From Paenibacillus alkaliterrae (GTDB lineage Bacteria; Bacillota; Bacilli; Paenibacillales; Paenibacillaceae), in contig NZ_JAKGAP010000017.1 of NCBI RefSeq assembly GCF_021532375.1, positions 1 to 64,000 of the forward strand: DNA of 64,000 nt. The letters are read 5' to 3'. How positions within the stretch are numbered: position 1 is the stretch's first letter; every line of letters begins with the position of its first letter. Shown piece by piece: positions 44,593 to 53,451 of this stretch. Below the pieces are notes generated by a model. The model made no database searches and had not been told where the DNA came from. It saw nothing but the letters and a program-made list of their open reading frames with translations. The position numbers were made by a program, and so were the translations under genes.

Positions 44593-46434
44593 ATGATGAA
44601 TGTAGATTGTAATGTCGTACAGTTGAAGGAAAGTGAAGAGAGATATCAGCATCTCGTTCAATTGTTGCCTGATGCGCTTATTGTATTTAATGATGATCAT
44701 ATCGTATTTGCCAATGCCTCTGCGTTAAAGCTGATTGGCGTAAATCGGCCGGAGGATATTATTGGACAATCCATCTATCGTTTTGTGCATCCGAGATATG
44801 TGAACGAAATGCCGGCTCAAATTCAATATTTGCTCCGTGAAGCACATCCGACTTATTTTGTTCATACAAAGCTCATTCGTACGAACCGTGAGCCGGTAGA
44901 CGTTGAAATGAGAGCGGTTGCAGTCAAGTATGACGGCAAGCCATCCGTACAGCTTATTATCCGCGATATCTCTGATCGTAAGCGGATGGAGGCCTCGCTG
45001 GACGAAAAGGAGTATTTATATAAAAGCTTGGTTGAGAGCGTAGTTGCTGGCGTATTCGTCGGATATGGCAACAACGTAGTTTTCTGCAATCCTTGTTTGG
45101 CGGAAATGTACGGTTATACAGTGGAGGAGATGCTCACGCTGGCGCCGCACGAACTCCTTGACGGGAACGAGCTTATTAAAATAAAGAAAAATATAAGGGA
45201 TGCTATGGTCAACGGAAAAAAACAGTTTCCGATTAAATGCAGAGGCATTAAGAAAGACGGCAGCACCATCTTCTTAGAAGGAAACGGCACTATTATCATG
45301 TTCAACGGGCATCTTTCCTTGCTTGGCACGGTGCAGGACGTCACCTTCAAACATGAGCAGGAGTGTATGCTGCGAGACAGCGCCAAGCTGTATCAGAAAA
45401 TGATAAAGTTCGTGCCGGAGCCGATTGTCGTGAGCGATGAAGGAATAGTCGTTTATGTGAACAAGCTCGCCATGCAGATGATTGGAGCGTGCGAGGATTC
45501 AGAAGTAATCGGCAAGAGCGTATTTCAATTTATTCATGCATGCAAGCATGAGCGGGTTGTTGAAACGATGAAGCAGGTCATGTCCACGGATGATCCGACG
45601 CCGTATCAGGAACGAGTGATCGTCTGTCCCGACGGCCGGCTTCTGGATGTAGAAATTTCGAGCATACGGATTAATAATTATATGGGCAAGGATGTCATAC
45701 TCAGCGTTATTCGCGATCTGACGGAACGCAAGCGATCGGAGGAAATGCTCGTCCGCTCCGAGAAGCTGTCCGTAATCGGCCAGCTTGCGGCTGGGGTAGC
45801 CCATGAAATCCGCAATCCGCTTACAGCGCTGAAAGGCTTTACGCAGCTGCTGAGAAACAAATACCCGGAGCAGCAGCATTATTTTGAGATAATGGCTGCG
45901 GAAATTGACCGAATCGCTCTCATCGTAAATGAATTCATGACTTTAGCGAAGCCGCATTTCTCACAGTTTAACAGCGCTCAGCTTGAGCCTATCCTGCAAA
46001 GCGTTATACACATTTTGGAAACCCAGGCGATCTTGCTGAACGTAACGATCGTCTTTCAGCACGAGGAGCCGCTGCCGGTTGTCTATTGCAATGAAAATCA
46101 ACTGAAGCAAGTGTTTCTGAATGTCATTAAAAATGCGATCGAAGCGATGCCGGAGGGCGGCGAGGTTGTCATACACACGGAGCAGACGGATAACGGAGAG
46201 GTGCAAATCCGGATCAAGGACGGAGGTCCGGGCATACCGGAGGAGCTCATCAAAAAAATCGGAGAACCCTTCGTGACCACAAAAGAGAAAGGGACGGGAC
46301 TCGGTCTCATGATAAGCACACGCATTATCGAAGCGCACCGGGGGACGCTCCAAATTAGCAGTGTGATCAACGAAGGGACGGTCGTTCAAATTAATTTGCC
46401 GGTTCAGGAGCTGACGGCGGTTGTAACCTCATGA
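44593..46434 (+). CDS. Multi-PAS sensor histidine kinase (KinA/KinE-like)
   Basis: 613 aa, no membrane helix. Three PAS domains in tandem (about 10-125, 130-250 and 258-375) precede HisKA (GVAHEIRNPLTALKGFTQLL) and HATPase (NVIKNAIEAMPEGG, DGGPGIP, GTGLGLMIS). Domain order and lone gene position are those of Bacillus sporulation kinases that phosphorylate Spo0F; the signal is unknown. ATG 44593 follows GAGGTGGGGG; the in-frame ATG at 44566 lacks an RBS. The stop overlaps by 6 bp the end of the convergent MFS gene. Confidence 0.88.
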   Translation: MMNVDCNVVQLKESEERYQHLVQLLPDALIVFNDDHIVFANASALKLIGVNRPEDIIGQSIYRFVHPRYVNEMPAQIQYLLREAHPTYFVHTKLIRTNREPVDVEMRAVAVKYDGKPSVQLIIRDISDRKRMEASLDEKEYLYKSLVESVVAGVFVGYGNNVVFCNPCLAEMYGYTVEEMLTLAPHELLDGNELIKIKKNIRDAMVNGKKQFPIKCRGIKKDGSTIFLEGNGTIIMFNGHLSLLGTVQDVTFKHEQECMLRDSAKLYQKMIKFVPEPIVVSDEGIVVYVNKLAMQMIGACEDSEVIGKSVFQFIHACKHERVVETMKQVMSTDDPTPYQERVIVCPDGRLLDVEISSIRINNYMGKDVILSVIRDLTERKRSEEMLVRSEKLSVIGQLAAGVAHEIRNPLTALKGFTQLLRNKYPEQQHYFEIMAAEIDRIALIVNEFMTLAKPHFSQFNSAQLEPILQSVIHILETQAILLNVTIVFQHEEPLPVVYCNENQLKQVFLNVIKNAIEAMPEGGEVVIHTEQTDNGEVQIRIKDGGPGIPEELIKKIGEPFVTTKEKGTGLGLMISTRIIEAHRGTLQISSVINEGTVVQINLPVQELTAVVTS

Positions 46435-47652
46435 GGCTGCAGAAGCCGTTTCTACCGAGGCAGCTCTGAGCCGTTTGCGTTTATGGTGAAGCGTGAAGTA
46501 AATGACGGACGACAAGGCGATAATAAGGGCACAAAGAACATACATGGCGCTGTAACCGTAATGAGAAGCCAGAGCCCCAAGGGAATAAGAACCTATACCG
46601 TATCCAAGGTCAAACAGTAAATAAAAGGTTGCAGTAGCAAGTCCGCGACGCTCTGGTGGAACGGCTAATACGGCGATCGTTTGATAGCAGGGCAGCAAGG
46701 CACCGTAGCCTAAGCCGATGATGGCGCCGGATACGAGCAGCAGAACAGGCGAATGGGCTTGGCTTAGCAGCAGCATGCCTGCGGCAAATATCGCAATGCT
46801 AGGGTAGACGATCAGATGCTCCGAGGCCCGGTCCAGCAATTTGCCGACGATAGGCCTCGGCAAAACGATCATAATGCCGAAGCAGACGAAGAAATAGCTG
46901 GCATACTGATCAATGGCTTGCTCATGGGCATAGACGGACATGAACGTGACTAGCCCGCTGTAGGCAAAAGCGACGGCGAATCCGCTCAGCGCGATGGGTA
47001 CGGCTTTGCGTTCCACGAGGTCTCGCGGGTGAAACTTTGATTTGACCGGCGAAGACGGCTGCCCGGAAGATTCTGCTTGCGGCTGAGTGGATGGACGTTT
47101 CGTAGAAGCGCCAAGCACGAAGGCTAGCAAGGAACATAACGCACACATGGCTAACATAGCCGTAAAGCCGCCATGGGTCGTAATGGTTAAGCCTGCGAAC
47201 GGCCCGATAACCATCGCGAGGCTCATGAATAAGCTGAAGTAGCTAATTCCTTCCCCTTTGCGATGTTCCGGGATAATGCCGATCGCGGTTGTGTTCGCAG
47301 CTGTAGTCGCGATAGCGAAGGTGCCGCCATGCAAGAAACGAACGAGCAGCAGCATCGCATAACCGAAAACGCCTAAATAGGCGACGGAGAGTAATAAATA
47401 CAGCAGCAAGGATATCGATACGATTCTCCTTTCGCCGTACCTGCCCATAAGCTGACCGGCAAATGGGCGAAGCAGCACAGCCGCAATGACGAATACGGTC
47501 ATAGACAAGCCGGCTTGCGTATCCGAGCCGCCCAGCCCTTTCGTCACATATACGGAAAGAGCCGTTGCCATTGTGTAAAATGCAAAAAACAGAAAAAAAC
47601 TGCTTAAACAAATTTTGATGAAGTCCGCGCTCCACAATTTGTTGTTATTCAC
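46429..47652 (-). CDS. MFS transporter, YwoG/drug-efflux-like
   Basis: 407 aa with 12 predicted helices. The loop 2-3 motif is GQLMGRYGERRIVSIS, and the central cytoplasmic loop is Pro/Ser/Gln-rich. It starts with GTG behind GAGGGG. A MarR regulator gene lies 44 bp upstream on the same strand, the usual arrangement for a repressor-controlled exporter of toxic compounds; the substrate is not deducible. Confidence 0.85.
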   Translation of the reverse strand: MNNNKLWSADFIKICLSSFFLFFAFYTMATALSVYVTKGLGGSDTQAGLSMTVFVIAAVLLRPFAGQLMGRYGERRIVSISLLLYLLLSVAYLGVFGYAMLLLVRFLHGGTFAIATTAANTTAIGIIPEHRKGEGISYFSLFMSLAMVIGPFAGLTITTHGGFTAMLAMCALCSLLAFVLGASTKRPSTQPQAESSGQPSSPVKSKFHPRDLVERKAVPIALSGFAVAFAYSGLVTFMSVYAHEQAIDQYASYFFVCFGIMIVLPRPIVGKLLDRASEHLIVYPSIAIFAAGMLLLSQAHSPVLLLVSGAIIGLGYGALLPCYQTIAVLAVPPERRGLATATFYLLFDLGYGIGSYSLGALASHYGYSAMYVLCALIIALSSVIYFTLHHKRKRLRAASVETASAAS

Positions 47653-47696
47653 TTCGATGTTCCCCTCTCGGATGATGCCGATGCTCAGAATTGATT

Positions 47697-48125
47697 TTAT
47701 TGATATTGTTTCGCATTTCGGTTGATTTTCCCCATAAATTTTTTGAAAGCGCTAATCTCATCCTCCGAAATGCCCGTTAAAATATGCTCGACAAACGCGG
47801 CTTCGACTGGTGCCAGCGAACGTGCAGACAGCCTTCCTTGATCGCTGATATAAAGCAGCTGCGACCTGCGGTCATGCGGATTCGCTGCACGCCGGACGAG
47901 AGCTTTGCGCTCCAGCTGATCGACAAGGCGCGTGATGTTGGCCGGGTCCTTCTCGGCCCGCTGGGACAAATCCCTATGGGTAATCCCATCCTTTTCTTCC
48001 AGACAGATGAGCACTGACCATTGCTCGGGTGTTACGTCATGATCCTGAAAAAGCTGCTGGAGCCGCTGATTCAGCGTTCGGCCTGTATTGCTGATCAAAT
48101 AGCCTACAGAGTCTTTTAATTCCAT
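47697..48125 (-). CDS. MarR family transcriptional regulator
   Basis: 142 aa. The winged helix is QDHDVTPEQWSVLICLEEKDGITHRDLSQRAEKDPANITRLVDQLE with the wing RRAANPHDRRSQLLYIS (DxRS motif). MarR dimers release DNA when they bind phenolic or hydrophobic ligands. It is the first gene of a two-gene unit with the MFS exporter, and an inverted repeat in front of it is a likely operator. Confidence 0.9.
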   Translation of the reverse strand: MELKDSVGYLISNTGRTLNQRLQQLFQDHDVTPEQWSVLICLEEKDGITHRDLSQRAEKDPANITRLVDQLERKALVRRAANPHDRRSQLLYISDQGRLSARSLAPVEAAFVEHILTGISEDEISAFKKFMGKINRNAKQYQ

Positions 48126-48145
48126 AGCCGCACCTGCTTTATGAG

Positions 48146-48182
48146 TTTAGTTGATATGACAATAATACGCTTAACAACTAAA
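48146..48182 (-). promoter_or_regulatory. Candidate MarR operator
   Basis: Inverted repeat TTTAGTTG (48146-48153) and CAACTAAA (48175-48182) with a 21-bp spacer, 21 bp before the marR start. The arms resemble half-sites of MarR proteins. Confidence 0.55.
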
Positions 48183-48220
48183 TGGGTCAACTGCTCCAAT
48201 CTATTACTTCTGATTGGAGC

Positions 48221-49078
48221 TTACAACGGGCCTGAGGAGTGGAGTTGATGCTGCTTGCGGTATTGCTCGGGGGTTAGTTCGGTTTGCAGCTTGAAGGAGC
48301 GGCTGAAATGCGAGGGATGCTTGAAGCCAACCTCGTAGCCGATTTCCGTAATCGGCTGGTTGCTATTAATGAGCTCGATTTTCGCTTGATAAATTCTGCG
48401 CTGCATCAGAAATTGAAAGATCGTCGCGCCGGTGACTTCCTTGAACGTCTTCGCCAAATAGTATTTGCTAAGATGCAGCTCAGCCTGTATGCCTTCCAGC
48501 GATATATCCTCCTGATAGTGGCGATCCAAATAAGAGATCACCGCCTGTACGTGATGCTCCTTGGAGGATGGGAAGGAGGACTTTGACTTAAGCGGCTGTT
48601 CGCACAGATAATTGACCAGGATTAGAAAATCGAGCAGCAGCGCCTGAAAGCGGTGCTGCGCAAACTTTTCTTTCCGTGCGTACAACTGCTCCAGCTTCTC
48701 GAACGCCGCTTCCACCTCGATTTTGTCGGTGCCCCGGAGCTGTAATCTCACATTTTGCAGCTTCTCGAAAGGGATCAGCAAATCATCGGCGAAGGGAGGC
48801 TGTATAAGTTGTTTAAAGTAAAAGGGATCGAAATGTAGCGTAGTGCGGTGATAAGCCACGCTTGGATCGACATGCGCCCGGTGCAGCGTCATTCCATGCA
48901 TGAGCAGCAGGTCGCCCGGCTCGAGCACATGGATACGGTCGTTAATGAGGTAATTCACCCTGCCTCCGCGAAAATAATAGATTTCATAATGGAAGTGAGT
49001 ATGGTACGGGACATGGGCATTAAAGCTTGAGCTTGTACTAAGGGTATACGGCGACTTTATGATATGCTGTGTGCTCAT
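48221..49078 (-). CDS. AraC family regulator with cupin sensor domain
   Basis: 285 aa. The N-terminal cupin (about 15-110) has HTHFHYEIYYFRGG and LEPGDLLLMH; the C-terminus has two helix-turn-helix units (DISLEGIQAELHLSKYYLAKTFKEVTG and PITEIGYEVGFKHPSHFSRSF). ATG 49078 follows a GGGGGG run; a longer frame would add an unlikely N-terminus. It is divergent from the Gfo/Idh/MocA pair at 49251 and probably controls it in response to a sugar-like ligand. Confidence 0.87.
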   Translation of the reverse strand: MSTQHIIKSPYTLSTSSSFNAHVPYHTHFHYEIYYFRGGRVNYLINDRIHVLEPGDLLLMHGMTLHRAHVDPSVAYHRTTLHFDPFYFKQLIQPPFADDLLIPFEKLQNVRLQLRGTDKIEVEAAFEKLEQLYARKEKFAQHRFQALLLDFLILVNYLCEQPLKSKSSFPSSKEHHVQAVISYLDRHYQEDISLEGIQAELHLSKYYLAKTFKEVTGATIFQFLMQRRIYQAKIELINSNQPITEIGYEVGFKHPSHFSRSFKLQTELTPEQYRKQHQLHSSGPL

Positions 49079-49250
49079 TAGTTTGTCCCCCCTTATAATT
49101 ACCCTCATTATACAACAACTACAGTCAAATAAAAGCACAAACAGGATAATGGGAATGAAGTTTTGCAACCTCTTGGGTGGTACCATATAAGCATGAAAGC
49201 ATTTACTTAGCGGTTAACAACAATCAATCCAATAAAGGGGCGGTTTACGA

Positions 49251-50387
49251 ATGCAGGTTGTCCGTTTGGGCATTATCGGTTTGGGTAATATGGGCAAAGG
49301 ACATATCGGATATTTGTTGAAGGGCGAAGTCAGCGGCGTCTTTATAGCGGCAGTCAGCGACAGCGTGCCCGAGAGTCTGAAGTGGGCGAAAGAGCGGTTA
49401 GGTGACAATGTCGGCTTGTTTACGAGTCCTTATGAAATGATGGAATCAGGCTTAATCGACGCCGTGCTAATCGCTACTCCGCATTATTCGCATCCTGAGC
49501 TTGCAATCGCTTCCTTCGAACGGGGCCTTCACGTATTATGCGAAAAGCCTGCAGGCGTTTATACGAAGCAGGTTCGCCAGATGAACGAAGCAGGAGCGAA
49601 GGCAAACGTTAAATTCAGCATGATGTACAATCAGCGGACGAACCCGCTCTACGTGAAGCTCAAGGAGTTAATCGATTCTGGTGAGCTTGGCGAGGTAAGG
49701 AGGACGAATTGGATCATTACGAATTGGTACCGTTCTCAAAGCTACTATGATTCGGGAACCTGGCGAGCAACCTGGGCGGGAGAAGGCGGCGGCGTTCTGC
49801 TCAATCAGGACCCCCATCAGCTTGACCTGTGGCAATGGACGATCAGCATGATGCCGAAGCGGGTTCGCGCTTTCTGTTATTTCGGTAAGCATCGCAACAT
49901 TGAGGTCGAGGACGATGTGACGGCATTCGTCGAATACGAGAATGGCGCGACGGGCGTATTCGTTACGACAACGGGCGAAGCACCGGGAACGAACCGGCTG
50001 GAAATTAGCGGCGATCGCGGCAAAATCGTCATCGAAAACGATACGCTTACGTTCTGGAGGCTGCGGGTGCCTGAGCCGGAGTTCAACAAGCAGTTCACCG
50101 GAGGGTTTGGCGCACCGGAATGTTGGAAAATTGAAATTCCGGTCAAAGGCACCTATCAGGATCATAAGGGCATTACGCAAAACTTCATAAATGCGATTTT
50201 GTACGGTGAGCCGTTAATCGCTCCGGGCGAGGAAGGCATCAAAGGCCTTATGCTCTCCAATGCGATGCTGCTGTCCACTTGGACGGACGGGTGGGTAGAC
50301 CTCCCGATTGATGAGGATCTGTTCTATGAGCATTTGCAGGAAAGAATCACAAACTCGGCTTACCGAAAGGAGGCACAGCTTCGATGA
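49251..50387 (+). CDS. Gfo/Idh/MocA family oxidoreductase
   Basis: 378 aa. The NAD(P) site is LGIIGLGNMGKGHIG at the N-terminus, the EKP motif CEKPAGV is at about 99-105, and the C-terminal alpha/beta domain follows (LDLWQWTISMMP in the catalytic helix region). Such enzymes oxidise or reduce sugars, inositols or sugar acids. It is coupled to the next gene by ATGA and divergent from an AraC regulator, so both are likely an inducible catabolic unit. Confidence 0.87.
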   Translation: MQVVRLGIIGLGNMGKGHIGYLLKGEVSGVFIAAVSDSVPESLKWAKERLGDNVGLFTSPYEMMESGLIDAVLIATPHYSHPELAIASFERGLHVLCEKPAGVYTKQVRQMNEAGAKANVKFSMMYNQRTNPLYVKLKELIDSGELGEVRRTNWIITNWYRSQSYYDSGTWRATWAGEGGGVLLNQDPHQLDLWQWTISMMPKRVRAFCYFGKHRNIEVEDDVTAFVEYENGATGVFVTTTGEAPGTNRLEISGDRGKIVIENDTLTFWRLRVPEPEFNKQFTGGFGAPECWKIEIPVKGTYQDHKGITQNFINAILYGEPLIAPGEEGIKGLMLSNAMLLSTWTDGWVDLPIDEDLFYEHLQERITNSAYRKEAQLR

Positions 50388-51457
50388 GCAAAGCAGACGG
50401 CATGAAGTATGCGCCAAAGGGCAAACCGAACAAGGTCGTAGAGACGGGGAGCTTCGTGATCGCGGCGCTCAGCCTTGATCATGGACATATTTACGGCATG
50501 TGCAACGGACTTGTGGAAGCGGGGGCGACTTTAAAATGGGTCTATGACCCGGATCCGGCTAAGGTAGAGGCGTTCGTGCGTCAATATCCGCAGGTGAAGG
50601 CTGCCGAATCGGAGGCACAGGTGCTCGGGGATGCCGAGGTTCAGCTTGTGGCTGCGGCTGCGGTAACCTCATTGCGCGGACCGCTCGGCGTACGCGTCAT
50701 GCGCAGCGGCAAGCATTATTTTACGGACAAGGCACCGTTTACTACGCTGGAGCAACTGGAGGACGCGCGCACCGCCTATGAGGAAACCGGGAAAAGGTAT
50801 GCCGTTTATTATAGCGAGCGCCTGCATGTGGAAAGCGCGGTTTTTGCCGGACAGCTTATCGAGCAGGGCGCGATCGGCCGCGTTGTGCAGGTCATGGGCC
50901 TTGGTCCGCATCGCCTGAACGCGCCGGCCAGACCGGCATGGTTTTTCGAGAAGGAGAAGTACGGCGGCATTCTTTGCGATATCGGCTCGCATCAGGTGGA
51001 GCAGTTCTTGTATTTCACGGGCAATAGCAATGCGAGCGTCGTGAACAGCAAGGTAGCCAATTATGCGAACAAGGATTACCCTGAGCTGGAGGACTTCGGC
51101 GATATGACGCTTGTAGGGGAGAACGGGGCTACCGGCTACTTTCGGGTGGATTGGCTGACGCCGTCCGGTCTCGGCACTTGGGGTGACGGCCGAACCCTTA
51201 TCCTTGGCACGGAAGGCTATATCGAGCTGCGCAAATATATCGATATTGCCAGAGATAAGGCAGGCGATCAGCTTTACTTAGTGAATGCGGATGGCGAACA
51301 GCATATGCAGATGGGCGGCAAGGTCGGTTTCCCTTATTTCGGCCAGCTTATCCTTGATTGCCTGAACGGCACGGAGAACGCGATGACGCAGGAGCATACG
51401 TTCAAAGCGGCAGAGCTTTCTCTTCTGGCTCAGAAGCATGCGACGAGAGTGGAATAG
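50384..51457 (+). CDS. Gfo/Idh/MocA family oxidoreductase
   Basis: 357 aa. ALSLDHGHIYGMCNGLVEAGATLKWVYDPDPA replaces the classic GxGxxG with a variant Rossmann start. Where family members have EKP it has TDKAPF (K kept), and the substrate region has GGILCDIGSHQVEQFLY. It pairs with the preceding gene through a 4-bp overlap; a two-step inter-conversion or a heteromeric enzyme is possible. RBS AAAGGAGG. A hairpin terminator follows. Confidence 0.85.
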   Translation: MSKADGMKYAPKGKPNKVVETGSFVIAALSLDHGHIYGMCNGLVEAGATLKWVYDPDPAKVEAFVRQYPQVKAAESEAQVLGDAEVQLVAAAAVTSLRGPLGVRVMRSGKHYFTDKAPFTTLEQLEDARTAYEETGKRYAVYYSERLHVESAVFAGQLIEQGAIGRVVQVMGLGPHRLNAPARPAWFFEKEKYGGILCDIGSHQVEQFLYFTGNSNASVVNSKVANYANKDYPELEDFGDMTLVGENGATGYFRVDWLTPSGLGTWGDGRTLILGTEGYIELRKYIDIARDKAGDQLYLVNADGEQHMQMGGKVGFPYFGQLILDCLNGTENAMTQEHTFKAAELSLLAQKHATRVE

Positions 51458-51483
51458 GCTAAAGTTTTTGGCATTTAGAAGAA

Positions 51484-51531
51484 GAGGCTGTCCCGAAAGG
51501 CATCAAAGATGTCAAGGGGGCAGCCCCTTTG
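51484..51531 (+). terminator. Weak intrinsic terminator
   Basis: AGGCTGTCCC/GGGGGCAGCC imperfect stem with a short T-rich tail after the second oxidoreductase gene. Confidence 0.6.
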
Positions 51532-51574
51532 TTTGCCGCTTCAGGCGATTCGACTGGGGAGTATTGAGATTAAT

Positions 51575-51693
51575 TAGTAATAATTACGATCTTGACGTAG
51601 TGAAGGGTCATTGTTATACTCAATAATGCGTAATAATTACTATTAACTGACGGTGTCGGTTTATTTTTCAGTGTATAGTCGTAACTATTACGT
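51575..51693 (+). promoter_or_regulatory. Zur-type regulatory region with three boxes
   Basis: Boxes against TCGTAATNATTACGA: TAGTAATAATTACGA (51575-51589, one mismatch), GCGTAATAATTACTA (51628-51642, two) and TCGTAACTATTACGT (51679-51693, two). The promoter TTGACG (51592-51597), 17-nt spacer, TATACT (51615-51620) lies between the first two, so Zur would cover the promoter from both sides. Bacillus yciC also has more than one Zur box. Confidence 0.82.
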
Positions 51694-51730
51694 TTATGGA
51701 AAAGGTGAATAGAAGAAAGAGGTGTCACGG

Positions 51731-52945
51731 GTGACGGTGAAAAAAATTCCGGTTACGGTGCTGAGCGGCTATTTGGGCGCTGGCAAGACTACGATTATGA
51801 ATCACGTATTGAACAATCGCGATGGTCTTAAGGTCGCTGTCATTGTGAATGACTTAAGCGAATTGAATATCGATGCAAGCTTGATCCGGGATGGCGGCGG
51901 GTTGTCGCGTACCGATGAGAAGCTGGTGGAAATGTCGAACGGCTGCATCTGCTGCACGCTGCGGGAGGACCTGCTGAAGGAAGTGGAGAAGCTGGCGAAG
52001 GAGAATCGGTTCGATTATATTCTGATCGAATCGACAGGTGTTGGAGAGCCGGTTCCGGTCGCACAGACGTTTACGTATATCGACGAAGAGCAAGGCATTG
52101 ATTTGACGCAGTTTTGCAGGCTGGACTGCATGGTTACGGTGGTGGACGCTTATCGCTTCTGGCATGATTACTCGTCTGGCGAGACGCTGCTCGAGCGCAG
52201 CCAAGCGGTTGGCGAGGATGACACTCGCGAGGTGGTCGATCTGCTGATCGATCAAATCGAGTTTTGCGACGTGCTTATTTTGAACAAATGCGATCTCGTG
52301 GCTGATGAAGAGCTGGCGGAGCTGGAGGGCGTGCTTCGTACGCTGCAGCCGCGCGCCAAGTTCATGCGCACCTCGAATGGACTGATCGATCCGAAGGAGA
52401 TTTTGAACACGTCGCTGTTCGATTTCGATGAGGCAAGCAGGTCCGCGGGCTGGATTAAGGAAATGGAAGCACCAGCGCATACGCCGGAGACGGAGGAATA
52501 TGGCATTTCCTCCTTCGTCTACGAGCGAGCGAAGCCGTTTCATCCGCAGCGGCTCATGGCATGGATGGAGGAGTGGCCGGAGGAGATCGTTCGCGCCAAA
52601 GGAATGGTGTGGCTGGCGACGCGCAATGATTTCGCCCAAAGCTTAAGCCAAGCAGGCCCATCCATTCAATTCGGGCCCGCAGGGCAATGGGCTGCCGCGC
52701 TGCCGGAAGCGGAGCGGGAGGCCGTGCTTCAGGAAGAGCCGGAGCTTGCGTGCTCCTGGGATGAGAAATATGGTGATCGCGTGAACAAAGTCGTGTTTAT
52801 CGGCATAGAGATGAATCGGACGAAGCTGATCGACTCGCTGGACAGCTGCCTCCTTACCGACGGAGAGTTGAACATGGAATGGAACGAGTTTCCCGATAAG
52901 TTTCCGAATGCTTCTGACGAGCAGTTGGAGGCAACGATTCATTAA
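51731..52945 (+). CDS. yciC: YciC-type COG0523 GTPase, zinc metallochaperone
   Basis: About 404 aa. The P-loop is GYLGAGKTT and the metal-binding CxCC motif is SNGCICCTLRED; NKCD is the G4 guanine motif, followed by a CobW C-terminal domain. COG0523 proteins deliver zinc to apo-enzymes under zinc starvation, and Bacillus YciC is a main Zur target. GTG 51731 is preferred because AAAGAGGTG lies upstream; 51722 is the alternative. It is followed by a zinc-free L33 gene. Confidence 0.9.
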   Translation: MTVKKIPVTVLSGYLGAGKTTIMNHVLNNRDGLKVAVIVNDLSELNIDASLIRDGGGLSRTDEKLVEMSNGCICCTLREDLLKEVEKLAKENRFDYILIESTGVGEPVPVAQTFTYIDEEQGIDLTQFCRLDCMVTVVDAYRFWHDYSSGETLLERSQAVGEDDTREVVDLLIDQIEFCDVLILNKCDLVADEELAELEGVLRTLQPRAKFMRTSNGLIDPKEILNTSLFDFDEASRSAGWIKEMEAPAHTPETEEYGISSFVYERAKPFHPQRLMAWMEEWPEEIVRAKGMVWLATRNDFAQSLSQAGPSIQFGPAGQWAAALPEAEREAVLQEEPELACSWDEKYGDRVNKVVFIGIEMNRTKLIDSLDSCLLTDGELNMEWNEFPDKFPNASDEQLEATIH

Positions 52946-53002
52946 TTAACGTTTCTCAGCGAGTTTTTCAAATGGAGAAAATGGATTTTGGAGGTGAACG
53001 AT

Positions 53003-53152
53003 GTGAGAGTAATTGTAACACTAGCTTGTACGGAGACGGGTGACCGCAACTATACGACAAGCAAAAATAAAAGAACGACGCCCGAGCGCCTTGAGGTGAA
53101 GAAATACAGTCCCCGCCTCAAAAGAGTTACCGTCCACAGAGAAACGAGATAA
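53003..53152 (+). CDS. rpmG: Ribosomal protein L33, zinc-independent (C-minus) form
   Basis: A 49-aa bL33 protein: [19 protein letters not shown] and a tail with [15 protein letters not shown]. The zinc-binding form has two CxxC pairs; here the first is CTET and the second is replaced (KKYSPRL), so only one Cys remains and zinc cannot be held. GTG start behind GGAGGTG. In Bacillus the C-minus L33 is expressed under Zur and replaces the zinc form so that ribosomal zinc is released. Position 57 bp after yciC supports the same operon. Confidence 0.92.
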   Translation: MRVIVTLACTETGDRNYTTSKNKRTTPERLEVKKYSPRLKRVTVHRETR

Positions 53153-53167
53153 CAGCAGAAATAGAGC

Positions 53168-53197
53168 GACTGGGCGATCACGTTCAGTCGTTTTTTT
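53168..53197 (+). terminator. Terminator of yciC-rpmG
   Basis: Stem CGACTG/CAGTCG with an 11-nt loop and seven T. Confidence 0.85.
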
Positions 53198-53220
53198 CTT
53201 ACATAGACTTGGTAGAAGAG

Positions 53221-53319
53221 GTGACGGGGCTGCTGATGGTAGGGGTTAACCTGGTCGTCGATTTGAGCTATGGCCTGCTCGATCCGCGCATTCGTAACCG
53301 GAGAGGGGAATGGTCATGA
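53221..53319 (+). pseudogene. C-terminal remnant of an oligopeptide ABC permease (OppB/DppB type)
   Basis: The frame reads TGLLMVGVNLVVDLSYGLLDPRIRN to TGA at 53317-53319. The end VNLxVDLxYGxLDPRIR is the hallmark C-terminus of OppB/DppB inner membrane permeases. Only about 30 codons are present; the rest of the protein (about 280 residues) is missing, so this is a fossil. Confidence 0.75.
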
Positions 53320-53451
53320 GGACGGCGCTTTCAAGCTCGCTTCGTTCAAGGGGCGGATCGGATTTATGGGGCAGCTTGCGGGAAAACCCGCTTGTAGTAC
53401 TCGGCTCATCTATGCTAACCATTATCGTCATGCTGGCCTTCATTGGACCGC
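53316..53451 (+). pseudogene. N-terminal remnant of an oligopeptide ABC permease (OppC/DppC type)
   Basis: It starts at ATG 53316, overlapping the preceding stop as in dppB-dppC. The text reaches RENPLVVLGSSMLTIIVMLAFIGP, the usual first membrane helix of OppC/DppC proteins. The similarity ends at about 53451 where dehydrogenase sequence begins in another frame. The natural order of a permease operon is preserved, but both genes are reduced to scraps. Confidence 0.7.
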
